Shown in pieces: positions 16,983 through 24,519 of a stretch of 30,010 nt of DNA (its first letter is position 1; every line of letters begins with the position of its first letter). Position numbers and translations under genes: made by a program. The DNA comes from Treponema sp. UBA4319 (lineage in GTDB: Bacteria; Spirochaetota; Spirochaetia; Treponematales; Treponemataceae). The stretch spans positions 1 through 30,010 of the forward strand of contig DGUD01000164.1 in assembly GCA_002393865.1 (NCBI GenBank), read 5' to 3'. The notes beneath the pieces are model-generated. The model had not been told where the DNA came from, searched no databases, and saw nothing but the letters and a program-made list of their open reading frames with translations.

Positions 16983-17346
16983 TGGAGATGGCGGGAATCG
17001 AACCCGCGTCCAAATAAGCTAACCAGGCACCTCTACAGGTTTATTGAAGCGAGGTGGTTGTCGGGAGACGGTAGCGGCTTCAAAGGCGTCGCCTCCGTAT
17101 TCCAGATGAAGTCCCCTGCATATTCTGGACAATATGCAAAGCAAGTCCCTGTTTGTAACAGAACATCATGCCGCTAGGAACAGCGCAACACGAGTTCCGG
17201 TTCCGCTGCTGTTAGGCAGCGAGAGCAAACTGCTCGTTTTCTTCGAAAGAATCGTCTTCAGTTATTTTTTCCGTCTGATCAGAGGTCAAACGCAACCTCA
17301 CCTGCAGCACAAGATTACTCTTATCTGTCGAAACCGGTACACCCCC
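16983..17346 (-). ncRNA. ssrA: Transfer-messenger RNA (tmRNA)
   Basis: On the minus strand the RNA starts GGGGGUG-UACCGGUUUCGAC (17346 downward), with the conserved GGUUUCGAC. It ends with a tRNA-like T-arm (GCGGG, TTCGATT, CCCGC) and the acceptor half CATCTCC-A (16990-16983), which pairs with GGGGGUG through two G-U pairs. CCA is not encoded (next bases ATC). A tag reading frame at 17259-17212 encodes EDDSFEENEQFALAA then a stop; its ALAA end is the usual protease signal. By analogy with the E. coli AAAAAAUAGUC-GCA context, AAAAAAUAACU-GAA puts the resume codon at GAA, so the first tag residue would be Glu. The RNA rescues stalled ribosomes together with SmpB. Confidence 0.95.
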
Positions 17347-17409
17347 GGTTAGCCAACAAAACAGCTCAGGACGCTATTACAGCGCCTGAAACATCTGATG
17401 GTCGTGGAT

Positions 17410-17438
17410 ACTATACTGATATTTTGTATGATTGTCAA
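17410..17438 (-). promoter_or_regulatory. Consensus-like promoter for ssrA
   Basis: On the minus strand TTGACA (17433-17438), a 17-bp spacer and TATAGT (17410-17415) precede tmRNA. Transcription would begin near 17403, about 57 nt before the mature 5' end at 17346, leaving a leader to be removed, presumably by RNase P. The leader can fold into a hairpin (GGCGCT with AGCGTCC). Confidence 0.8.
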
Positions 17439-17519
17439 GGAATTCCTAGGAACTTGCTGCCCTGCAAACTATTGTGCATGGATACATGCATACGTGCACA
17501 GGCAGCCAAGCTCCCGGCA

Positions 17520-18068
17520 TTATTCGTCTACCGTGACCCCATGGCGTTTCTGCTGGAAACGCTTGAGCATCGCAACGCCATTGCGCTTGTCGTTGTAGAT
17601 GAAGCCGCCATCCCAATATTCAAGAGCCGCGAACAACGCGTTACCGCCGTCCTGATCGTCAGAGCGCTTGGTACGGAAAGAAACATAGTTGGACAGCTCC
17701 TCAAAATTAGATTCGTGCAGGCATTCCAACCTCTTTCTGTTGAATTCGTTCCACTTCTCAAGGTCTTTGAAGCCTTCTCCCTCATCTTCTACGATAAGGT
17801 GGGCATGCGCGGCGCTGAACGAATACCAGACATGAACCTTCTTGTTGATGTCACAATTGTTGCCGTGCTTGACCGCATTCTTGATGACCTCGCTTATCTG
17901 CTGCTCAAGGAGGTTTATTTCCTTTATCTCAAGCGGCGCAGACTGCACAATCAGCAGGGTAAAGTAGCGGATTTGACGGAAATCTGACGGAAATGCCTTG
18001 TAAAGCATGTTTGACTTGTCAAACAGCGGGTCGCTTCCATCAGAACGCAGCTCTTTTATTTCTACCAT
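17520..18068 (-). CDS. HATPase-domain kinase, anti-sigma factor/RsbW-like
   Basis: A 182-residue soluble GHKL-type ATPase of the RsbW/SpoIIAB class, which either binds a sigma factor or phosphorylates a STAS antagonist. The N box EQQISEVIKNAVKHGN (about 55-70), G1 box VEDEGEGF (about 93-100) and the G2-like DGGNALFAALEYWDGG near the C-terminus are visible. It is the last gene of an operon with STAS and PP2C genes, so it is probably the kinase partner of the STAS protein. AAGGAG precedes the ATG. No sigma-factor gene lies nearby, so its target may be encoded elsewhere or may not be a sigma factor. The T. pallidum counterpart, from memory, is TP0218. Confidence 0.87.
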   Translation of the reverse strand: MVEIKELRSDGSDPLFDKSNMLYKAFPSDFRQIRYFTLLIVQSAPLEIKEINLLEQQISEVIKNAVKHGNNCDINKKVHVWYSFSAAHAHLIVEDEGEGFKDLEKWNEFNRKRLECLHESNFEELSNYVSFRTKRSDDQDGGNALFAALEYWDGGFIYNDKRNGVAMLKRFQQKRHGVTVDE

Positions 18069-18094
18069 ACTGTATACTCCTTTTTAAATGAATT

Positions 18095-18433
18095 TTATTC
18101 CTTAATCATCAGCAGCGCCTCTTCAACGCTGTTTGCAATCGGGAAATACCCCATCAGTTTCGTAAGCTCGATAACTTTTTTCACGGAACCGTGTATGTTA
18201 GAGATATAGAGCTTCAGATTCATCTTCTTGATGGTGGAGCAGATGTAGATGAGTGCTCCGATTCCAGATGAATCGATGTAGTCAACCTGCTCAAGGTTGA
18301 TGATGAATGCCTTTACGTTTTTCTCAAGCATTTTCATCACAAGTTCCTTGAGCTTGTAAGAGTTGTACAAGTCCATTTCCCCGTTGACATCGATAATGTA
18401 GACTTCCCCATTTTTGCGTATTTTCAGTTCCAT
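18095..18433 (-). CDS. STAS-domain anti-sigma factor antagonist, RsbV/SpoIIAA-like
   Basis: A 112-residue single STAS domain. The phosphorylation motif is YIDSSGIGALI, with the target serine at Ser55 or Ser56. In this family the phosphorylated form is inert and the dephosphorylated form binds and neutralises the HATPase partner. Here the phosphatase is the gene upstream (PP2C) and the kinase the gene downstream (HATPase), so all three partners of the switch are adjacent. AAGGAG precedes the ATG. The counterpart in T. pallidum is, as I recall, TP0219. Confidence 0.93.
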   Translation of the reverse strand: MELKIRKNGEVYIIDVNGEMDLYNSYKLKELVMKMLEKNVKAFIINLEQVDYIDSSGIGALIYICSTIKKMNLKLYISNIHGSVKKVIELTKLMGYFPIANSVEEALLMIKE

Positions 18434-18457
18434 AAGTATTGCTCCTTATCTTCCTTA

Positions 18458-20176
18458 TTACTGAATTTTTACCAAAAGCAGCGTTTCATCATCGTGTTGG
18501 ACTGCTGAACCGCTGAACTTCTTTATGTCATTTTTGACAGCCTTTGCAATATCTTTGCCGCTTGCTGCATGATTATCCGAAATGACTTTCAGCAAAGACT
18601 CTTTTGTATACTGCTGCCCCTCATCGTTCAGGTTCTCGACGAGACCATCAGTATACGTGATTATTATATCACCAGATTTGACTTTTTGTACATAATCTTT
18701 ATATTCGGTTGCTTTTTCTACGCCGATAGGCTCCGTTGTCTCAGAAATCTTCTTGATGGACTGTTCGGCGCTGTCGTAATAGTAGACCGGCATGCTTCCG
18801 CCAGTGGTGAATTCCACCAGCTGCTCTTCCGGGTTGTAGTTTATCAGCGCCGCGGAACCGAAGTGGTCGTTGCTGAATGATTCCCCGGCAATGCCCTTGT
18901 TTACCCACGTAAGGATTTTACCCGCGCTCTGCTTTGTGTTGACCACAAGGCGGAGCATCGCGCGCACCATAATCATGACGATGGTACTGTTCATGCCTTT
19001 GCCTGCGATGTCGCCCGCGATAAATGACACGCGGTCTTTGCGGGATACGATTATGTCGTAGAAGTCGCCGCAGACGCCTTCCGCAGGGTTCCAGAGCGTC
19101 CCGATCTGGATGCCGGGAATGACGGGCAGCTTTGCCGGCTTCAGGCTGTCCTGGATGTGGGTGGAAATCTCCGTCTCCTTCGTCATCTTGCTGGTTTCGA
19201 TGATGTCCGTGACGTTTATAAAGCTCTTGATTGCGGCTGCCGCAAAGTCGGAGAGCGTGACGGAGGTCTTGAGGTCGTCATCGGTAAAGAGGCTGTTGCC
19301 GCGTTTGCGGGCAAATGCGGTCATACCGAACACGACGCCCTGAATCTTCATAGGGACAAAGATGTAGCTGCCGCATTCAAGGAATTCCTCCGGGCCGTTC
19401 TGGTAGATGCGGTCGTCGGAATTGGGGTCGGTTATCAGCTCCGGTTTGCCTGCGGTGGCGACCTCGCCGAAGATATTCCCGCTGAAGGGGAATGAGGCGA
19501 ACTTGAAATTCGTGGCGATGCGCACGGGTTTGTGCGGCATGTCGTTTGGCAGCCGGTACGGCGGCGGGAAGTCTCCCTCAAAGGATTTGACGGCGATAAG
19601 ATCCTCAAAGTCGTCAATCATCAGGATTGCGCCGCCGTCTGCCTTTATCTGCTCGCTGATAGTCTTGTTGATGTAGTCGAGGAATGAGGAGAGCCCCCCT
19701 TCCGATGAGTAGGAGTCTGCCGCGTGCACCATGAAATCCCGGCTGATGTCAAGGATTTTTGAGTCATAGGAAGAGTCTTCGCCGTAAGCCTGGCCGCCCT
19801 GCGCCTGCTGCCCGTTCATTGCCTCCTGCAGCGGAGCCTCCGCCGCGCGGTTCGCTGATTTCGGGACGAGCTTGACGATTTTCTGCGGCTCGAACATGGT
19901 GAGCATCAGGCAGTAGGGAAGGAGCAGGAAGGCCGCGAAAAGGGTTCCCGCCGCAAAGACGATGAAAGCCTTGGAGGCGTCTCCTGCCGACGCCGTCAGC
20001 TGCATGACCGCTGCCGCAAGGCTGGAGAAGAGCACGATTGCGGCTGCCGCGAAGAGTACTATGCTGACCCGGGCAGTTCCCTTGTTTTTGATTCTCAGCA
20101 ATAAAAATAATATGATAGCAGCAATGATACACAACGCAAAAAGAGGAATATAAGCGAAATTATCTGTCAACGCCAT
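18458..20176 (-). CDS. Membrane-anchored PP2C (SpoIIE-type) phosphatase with GAF domain
   Basis: A 572-residue protein. Three hydrophobic segments in the first 100 residues (FALCIIAAIILFLLL, VLFAAAAIVLFSSL, FLLLPYCLMLTMF) anchor it in the membrane. A GAF-like sensory domain covers about 150-330 (FLDYINKTISEQIKADGGAILMID to FVPMKIQGVVFGMTAFA). The C-terminal PP2C domain (about 350-572) has the metal-binding Asp in AGDIAGKGM, ITYTDGLVE, and DDETLLLVKI, so it appears active. It presumably dephosphorylates the STAS protein next door in answer to a signal at the GAF domain or membrane. AGGAG precedes the ATG and a good promoter lies at 20238-20266. Confidence 0.92.
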   Translation of the reverse strand: MALTDNFAYIPLFALCIIAAIILFLLLRIKNKGTARVSIVLFAAAAIVLFSSLAAAVMQLTASAGDASKAFIVFAAGTLFAAFLLLPYCLMLTMFEPQKIVKLVPKSANRAAEAPLQEAMNGQQAQGGQAYGEDSSYDSKILDISRDFMVHAADSYSSEGGLSSFLDYINKTISEQIKADGGAILMIDDFEDLIAVKSFEGDFPPPYRLPNDMPHKPVRIATNFKFASFPFSGNIFGEVATAGKPELITDPNSDDRIYQNGPEEFLECGSYIFVPMKIQGVVFGMTAFARKRGNSLFTDDDLKTSVTLSDFAAAAIKSFINVTDIIETSKMTKETEISTHIQDSLKPAKLPVIPGIQIGTLWNPAEGVCGDFYDIIVSRKDRVSFIAGDIAGKGMNSTIVMIMVRAMLRLVVNTKQSAGKILTWVNKGIAGESFSNDHFGSAALINYNPEEQLVEFTTGGSMPVYYYDSAEQSIKKISETTEPIGVEKATEYKDYVQKVKSGDIIITYTDGLVENLNDEGQQYTKESLLKVISDNHAASGKDIAKAVKNDIKKFSGSAVQHDDETLLLVKIQ

Positions 20177-20237
20177 CCTTCAGCTCCTGGACTATTTCAA
20201 ATGCCTGTTTTGTAATAGCTATATCTTCTGATGTTTT

Positions 20238-20266
20238 ATTTTACCATCGAAATATAGTGCCGTCAA
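20238..20266 (-). promoter_or_regulatory. Sigma-70 promoter of the partner-switch operon
   Basis: On the minus strand TTGACG (20261-20266), 17-bp spacer and TAAAAT (20238-20243). The leader to the phosphatase ATG at 20176 would be about 55 nt. Confidence 0.7.
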
Positions 20267-20287
20267 GTTAAGTATCGACAAAATGGA

Positions 20288-20371
20288 GATTTTTCGGCAT
20301 AAAAATCGGAAAGCGGCTGTATTTTGCCCGTTTTTTGGGGCTGCTGCAGCGTCCCCGGCACGGAACGCTGC
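20288..20371 (-). terminator. Possible terminator region after the ParB-like gene
   Basis: Two inverted repeats lie between the ParB-like stop codon and the next promoter: GCAGCGT (20346-20352) with ACGCTGC (20365-20371), and the A/T-rich GATTTTT (20288-20294) with AAAAATC (20301-20307), loop CGGCAT. The second leaves T-runs within its stem on both strands. A further CCCCGGCAC/GTGCCGGG pairing reaches into the end of the gene. Confidence 0.3.
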
Positions 20372-20383
20372 CCCCGCAGGAAC

Positions 20384-21325
20384 TCAGTGCCGGGAGACCA
20401 GCTCCTGTGACTGACGCTTCATGTGCCATTTTGCGAGGCTGTTCTTCAGCTTGCCGAGCAGGGTATGCTTGCGCTGCTCCGTCTTGAAATCCTCAGCGGC
20501 CTTGTCCATGCTGAAGTCGTTGCCGAATTTCTGCTTAAGTTCGTCCCAGTACTTGATGAAGTAGATATAAAGGTCGGACTTTGTGCTTTTCTTGAAGGAG
20601 CGCATGATATGGTGCCGGTCTATGGTCTGGATGACCGGCAGGTAGACGTTCCTGAACCATGAGAGCACGGCTTCTTCGAACGGAATCTCCTCTGTTTTGT
20701 CCATATTTATGTAGTATTTATGGAAGAGAATGTGGTTGTAGATGACGTCGTACTGCCCCGGCGTGGAGAAATCGAGGCACCAGAAGTCGGTGATGTCGCC
20801 GAAATTCGTCTCTGTGTAGAAGACGCGCTTCTCGTACGTGATGACCTGCCTGACCATATCCTCCTTGGTGCTGCTCGGTTTGAGCTTTATCTCGCTCTGG
20901 AGGCTGACGACCTCCGCGTCGATGTTCTCCACGCCCCGCGACTTTGCGACCGATACGCGGTGGTTGCCGTCGCGCACAAAGTAGACGCCGCCGACCTCAT
21001 AGAGGCTTATCGGCGGCAGCGGCACGTCCTGGATATGCGCCATGTCTATGTGCTCCCAGCGGGTCTTGAGGAATTTGCTCTTGGGGAAAAACTGGTTGTC
21101 AAAGTCCTGATAGCGCCCCTCGCTGCCCACGATGAGCTTGATGGGGACAATCTGCATTCCTTTGTAGACCTCGTTTTTTGGCTTGAGCAGCTTCTTTATG
21201 TCACTGAACGATATGAGCGCAGCCTCGTCTGGCTTGAGGATATGCTGGATTTCGTTTACGAGCGCCTTTGTGTGCGCCTTGTTGAAATCTTCATCTGTCT
21301 GTGAGGATACAAATTGAACTGACAT
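20384..21325 (-). CDS. ParB/Srx-like-domain protein of unknown function
   Basis: A 313-residue soluble protein. A block VGSEGRYQDFD (66-76) and LPPISLYEVGGVYFVRDGNHRVSVAKSRG (about 103-131) resemble the ParB/sulfiredoxin-type nucleotide-binding fold (DGNHRVSVA), as seen in ParB and serine kinase-like relatives. No helix-turn-helix of chromosome-partition ParB is seen; the C-terminal half is helical and basic without recognised motifs. It overlaps the phosphoesterase gene by 35 bp if started at 21325, which has GGGAAAG ahead of it; a longer frame begins at 21385. It is the last gene of a three-gene minus-strand operon. Confidence 0.7.
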   Translation of the reverse strand: MSVQFVSSQTDEDFNKAHTKALVNEIQHILKPDEAALISFSDIKKLLKPKNEVYKGMQIVPIKLIVGSEGRYQDFDNQFFPKSKFLKTRWEHIDMAHIQDVPLPPISLYEVGGVYFVRDGNHRVSVAKSRGVENIDAEVVSLQSEIKLKPSSTKEDMVRQVITYEKRVFYTETNFGDITDFWCLDFSTPGQYDVIYNHILFHKYYINMDKTEEIPFEEAVLSWFRNVYLPVIQTIDRHHIMRSFKKSTKSDLYIYFIKYWDELKQKFGNDFSMDKAAEDFKTEQRKHTLLGKLKNSLAKWHMKRQSQELVSRH

Positions 21326-22052
21326 ACTTTCCCTTTTCCCCCGTGAACTGGGGATTGAATTCGACGACGATATGGCTGTAGGCATTCACGACTGTCGTCT
21401 GGTCGCTTACCGTGAGCCTGATGGCCTGCAGGTCATAGAGGTGGATATGGCCGTGGATGAGCAGTGCCGGCTTGAATTTCTTTATGAACCAGTTGAAGCA
21501 CTCAAAACCTTTGTGGCAGGCGTCTTCCCGGTCGTGGATGTGGCGGGGGGAGGCATGGGTCAGGAATACGTCGCAGCAGCGGCCCCAGCGCAGCTTGTTC
21601 CACAGGAGGGACGGCGCGAGCCTGAGCAGTTGGAGGAACATCTGGAAGTCCGTGTACTGGTCGGCGCCTTTGTTGTAGCGGATGGAGCCGGATACCCCCG
21701 CAAGGATGAGCGGCTGCCGCTTGCCGTCCGGCGTGGTAAAGTAGAGGTTCTTGCAGCGGATGACCCGGTTGCTCAGGTAGTCGCCGCCGTGCCCCTTGTT
21801 CAGCATCTGCACGTCGTTCGTGTAGCTCGACGTCCGCTTGTACATGCCGCTGCGGTAAAATTCGAATTCCTTAAGGTCATGGTTCCCGAAGACAAAGAAG
21901 GTCGGCTTGCCGAGCGCGGTGACGATGAAGTCCACGTATTCCATGGACAAATCGCCCGCACAGAATACGGCGTCTACGTCGTCGTAGCGCTCCTTTACAT
22001 TTGACGAGTATACCAGCGGGTCTATCTGGTCGGAAACGCACAGGAATTTCAT
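21291..22052 (-). CDS. Calcineurin-like metallophosphoesterase
   Basis: A 253-residue protein with the order of metal-binding motifs of the metallophosphoesterase family: VSDQID (7-11), AGDLSMEY (32-39), FGNHD (55-59), FLTHASPRHIHD, and LIHGHIHLY near residue 200. The first motif is usually D-x-H, but here His is missing (Asp8-Gln-Ile), as in some related bacterial families where other ligands suffice; the rest is intact. Substrate unknown. The ATG at 22052 has GGGAG about ten bases upstream and begins four bases after the TPR gene's stop, so translation is probably coupled. Alternative start 22112 overlaps that gene. Confidence 0.85.
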   Translation of the reverse strand: MKFLCVSDQIDPLVYSSNVKERYDDVDAVFCAGDLSMEYVDFIVTALGKPTFFVFGNHDLKEFEFYRSGMYKRTSSYTNDVQMLNKGHGGDYLSNRVIRCKNLYFTTPDGKRQPLILAGVSGSIRYNKGADQYTDFQMFLQLLRLAPSLLWNKLRWGRCCDVFLTHASPRHIHDREDACHKGFECFNWFIKKFKPALLIHGHIHLYDLQAIRLTVSDQTTVVNAYSHIVVEFNPQFTGEKGKYVSSICILTDR

Positions 22053-22056
22053 CGTA

Positions 22057-23424
22057 TCACACTCCCGCCCGCGCAAGGATGTTCTCGACCATTTCCTTGC
22101 CTGCGAGCACAACCTGGCGGTTCTCCGCGTAATTTATCGCATCCCCGGTAAAGCCGGCGCTGGCGAATATGACAGCCTTATAATAGCCCTTATCCTTGAC
22201 GGTATCCATCACACGGCGGATGACGCCCTCGTCGAGCGCCTTACCCTCGCGGTAGAACTGCACCAGAAAAACCTGTTTGCGCGCGTTCATCCATGAGTCT
22301 GCTTTGTCCTCCGTCGCCAGCATGATGCAGCCGTAGTTCGTGCTTTCTATTTTCTGGCAGGCCAGGTTGTAGCCGGTCTTGGCGGCTTTCTTGCACAGCT
22401 CCATGAACTGCTGGGGCGGTGCCGTCAGGTATTCCTTCATCGCGTCGTTCGTCTGCACGTCCTTATACTGGTTGAGCTTTGCCGGAACGTCACGGAATTT
22501 CTTGTTCCGCTTGGAGATAGCCTCCCATTGCTCGATGGCTTTGTCTATGCGGTGGGTCTGCTCGTAACAGCTCGCGAGGAAATAGCGGGCGAACAGCGTC
22601 TCCTGGGAGGCGTCGTTCTTTGAGCATTTGATTGCGTGGTCGAATTCTCCGATGGCATTGTCCGTCTGCTCCACAATCATGTAGCAGGAGCCGCGCTCGA
22701 TGAGCGCCCGCTGGCGGATTTCCGGGTCGCGCTGGGCTTTCTCGAAGGCCTTGATTGCCGCCGGGTATTCCTTTGATTCCTTGAGGATTTTTCCCAGATA
22801 ATAGTAGCTGGAGAACATATCCGGCGCTATCTTGATGGCCGTGTCGATCTCGCGCCGCGCCTCCGCGAACTGCTTGCTGCGGAACAGGAGGTTCGCGAGC
22901 GCCGCGTGCGCCTTGGCGTTCCGCTTGTCCATCGCGCATGCCTTCTGATAGAATCCCAGCGCGGGGGCAAGCTGGTTGGTCTCCTCGTAGAGCTTGCCGA
23001 CAGTAAAGAAATTGTCGGCGTTCCTCGGCTCAAGCTTGGTGAGCAGCAGGAATTCCTTGAGCGCGTCGTCCGGCTGGTTGAACTGGAGGTACAAATCGCC
23101 CATCTTCTTGCGGAACGGCATCTCCGGGATGTCGCCGTTGAAGACCGCGTGCTGGTTGACGGTCTTGAACTCCATGAATGCGAGCTCCGACTTGTTGTCC
23201 GCCAGATATGCCTCGCCCAGCCAGTAGTGCGCCTCGTAATCCCTCGGATTCTTTGCGACCAGCCCCTTTGCCGTCCGCTGGGCAGCCTGCAGCTTTCCCG
23301 CCTTGATGAGTCGTTTTATGCTGCTGATTTTCTTGGGTGTAAGGATATTTTTTACGATAATAATAGCGATGAAGATGATGAATGCTATCAGTACGCCGAA
23401 AATAATAACCATCGTCGGTTCCAT
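22057..23424 (-). CDS. Membrane-anchored TPR protein with degenerate Mrr-like C-terminal domain
   Basis: A 455-residue protein. Residues 5-25 form a single membrane segment (MVIIFGVLIAFIIFIAIIIV); residues of about 40-320 contain TPR units such as EAHYWLGEAYLADNKSELA, ADNFFTVGKLYEETNQLAPALGFYQKA and SSYYYLGKILKESKEYPAAIKAFEKA. The C-terminus (about 365-455) reads like the Mrr/restriction-endonuclease fold: ARKQVFLVQFYREG (381-394), then KAVIFASAGFTGDAINYAENRQVVLAGKEM. Its catalytic Q-x-K is Q-F-Y here, so nuclease activity is unlikely. T. pallidum TP0095 may be a relative (from memory). First gene of an operon with a phosphoesterase and a ParB-like protein. Confidence 0.82.
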   Translation of the reverse strand: MEPTMVIIFGVLIAFIIFIAIIIVKNILTPKKISSIKRLIKAGKLQAAQRTAKGLVAKNPRDYEAHYWLGEAYLADNKSELAFMEFKTVNQHAVFNGDIPEMPFRKKMGDLYLQFNQPDDALKEFLLLTKLEPRNADNFFTVGKLYEETNQLAPALGFYQKACAMDKRNAKAHAALANLLFRSKQFAEARREIDTAIKIAPDMFSSYYYLGKILKESKEYPAAIKAFEKAQRDPEIRQRALIERGSCYMIVEQTDNAIGEFDHAIKCSKNDASQETLFARYFLASCYEQTHRIDKAIEQWEAISKRNKKFRDVPAKLNQYKDVQTNDAMKEYLTAPPQQFMELCKKAAKTGYNLACQKIESTNYGCIMLATEDKADSWMNARKQVFLVQFYREGKALDEGVIRRVMDTVKDKGYYKAVIFASAGFTGDAINYAENRQVVLAGKEMVENILARAGV

Positions 23425-23606
23425 AAAATCGTCTCACGCTCCATGGCTCGTAACTCTAAAACACATCGTTTGTTTTATGAGCAGCCTGTTGTAGTTTTGT
23501 ATTGAAAGATTAGCCTTTTTATGCAAATATGTCAAAGGGATGGGCACCATAATATATGATGCGTATCATCCGGCCCGTCAGGAAGCCTTCCGGGTTCCTC
23601 GCAGGG

Positions 23607-23668
23607 CTTGCATTTTTCCAGGCTGTCGCCTTGCAAAAATGCTGCTTTATTAAGGTTGCTGATCCGGA
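23607..23668 (+). repeat. Dispersed hairpin repeat, copy 2
   Basis: GCATTTTT (23610-23617) pairs with AAAAATGC (23635-23642), followed by ttaaggttgctgatccgg. The text aligns with 3669-3726 with a few differences, mostly in the loop and spacer. Same orientation and same position upstream of a plus-strand gene as copy 1. Confidence 0.65.
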
Positions 23669-23689
23669 AGCTGAAGTTTCCGGATCAGC
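23658..23689. repeat. Hairpin with C(TGAA)G-type tip, example 2
   Basis: GCTGATCCGGAA (23658-23669) pairs perfectly with TTCCGGATCAGC (23678-23689); a G-T wobble and a C-G pair extend the stem, leaving loop TGAA. The tip CTGAAG is the same as that of the hairpin at 14660-14685, though the stem sequence differs. Confidence 0.7.
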
Positions 23690-23749
23690 TCTCTCAACGA
23701 AGCAACTATAGCACATATACGGATTTCTGAAAATAGCGGAGGCCATAAA

Positions 23750-24508
23750 ATGAAGCAAAATATGCGTAAATTCCTGCTTGCGGCGTTCATTTTCCTGTCA
23801 GGAAGCACTTTCTGGGCGGCGGAGCCCTCTGATTTTACCCAGGGCGAGCTGTATTTCAGGCAGGACGAACCGCAAAAGGCTGTGTCATACCTTAAAAAAT
23901 CGATAGAAAACGGCGGCGATCCGAAGGCCTACATCTATCTTGCCATGTGCTATTTCCAGCAGGGCAAGTATGCCGACGCGCTGTCCGTCTGCGCCTCCGG
24001 CATGGAGGTGCCCGGTGTGAACAAGAAGGTGCTCGCCTTTGACGCGGGGAACATCGCGTTTGCCATGGAGAACTACGCCGAGGCGGAGAAATGGTATTCC
24101 CTTGCGATTGCCGCGGATCCGGCCTATGCGGCGCCGGTGCTGAACCGGGCGAATACCTTCCTGCAGCAGGGAAAGCTTGAGGACAGCAAGGGCGACTACC
24201 AGAACTACCTTGTGCTTGAGCCGGAGAGCCCCCAGGCGGAGACCATCGCCCGTATTATCGCCCTCATCGACAACCAGGTGGAGGAGCAGAAGAAAGAGGA
24301 GGCGATCCGCGTGGCGGAGGAGAAGAAGCTCAAGGAGGAGGAGCACCGCATCGCTGCGGAGCGTGCCCGGCGCGAGCACGAGGAGGCAGAGCGCCGCAAG
24401 AAGCTTCTGGAGGACGTCGCCTCGTCCCTGCAGGGGAGCGGCATGGTCAATATGTCTGCCGGTGCCGAAGGGACGGTGGATTACGGCTATGAGTCGGAGC
24501 TTGAGTAA
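23750..24508 (+). CDS. Exported TPR protein with charged helical tail
   Basis: A 252-residue protein with a signal peptide (MKQNMRKFLLAAFIFLSGSTFWAA, cleavage near residue 24). Four TPR-like units follow (about 28-165: FTQGELYFRQDEPQKAVSYLKKSI, AYIYLAMCYFQQGKYADALSV, GNIAFAMENYAEAEKWYSLAI and APVLNRANTFLQQGKLEDSKGDY), then a Glu/Lys/Arg-rich coiled coil (about 180-230) and a short acidic end. This is typical of spirochaete periplasmic scaffold proteins; no enzyme motif is present. GGAGG precedes the ATG. The next TPR gene starts 11 bp after the stop, so the two are probably cotranscribed and may interact in the periplasm. Confidence 0.85.
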   Translation: MKQNMRKFLLAAFIFLSGSTFWAAEPSDFTQGELYFRQDEPQKAVSYLKKSIENGGDPKAYIYLAMCYFQQGKYADALSVCASGMEVPGVNKKVLAFDAGNIAFAMENYAEAEKWYSLAIAADPAYAAPVLNRANTFLQQGKLEDSKGDYQNYLVLEPESPQAETIARIIALIDNQVEEQKKEEAIRVAEEKKLKEEEHRIAAERARREHEEAERRKKLLEDVASSLQGSGMVNMSAGAEGTVDYGYESELE

Positions 24509-24519
24509 GCGGGTGGCGT

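Larger units (their letters stand above)
23541..23749 (+). other. Intergenic leader with dispersed hairpin element, copy-2 region
   Basis: The 325-bp gap between divergent genes (23425-23749) has no supported gene. It contains GCACCATAAT at 23544-23553, the same ten bases as the promoter-proximal stretch at 3495-3504, then a small GGAAGCCTTCC palindrome (23581-23591), copy 2 of the hairpin repeat, and a long hairpin at 23658-23689. The -35 to match the CATAAT box is not evident, so a promoter here is only possible. The ribosome site GGAGG lies before the ATG at 23750. Confidence 0.45.

Noticed and set aside
16872-17177. A 101-codon plus-strand frame crossing the end of ssrA
   Set aside because: It crosses a strong hairpin and the tRNA-like end of tmRNA; no coding features are visible.
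20384-21325. Chromosome partition ParB
   Set aside because: No parA gene beside it, no helix-turn-helix and no parS-like palindromes seen; only the nucleotide-binding-like motif is shared.
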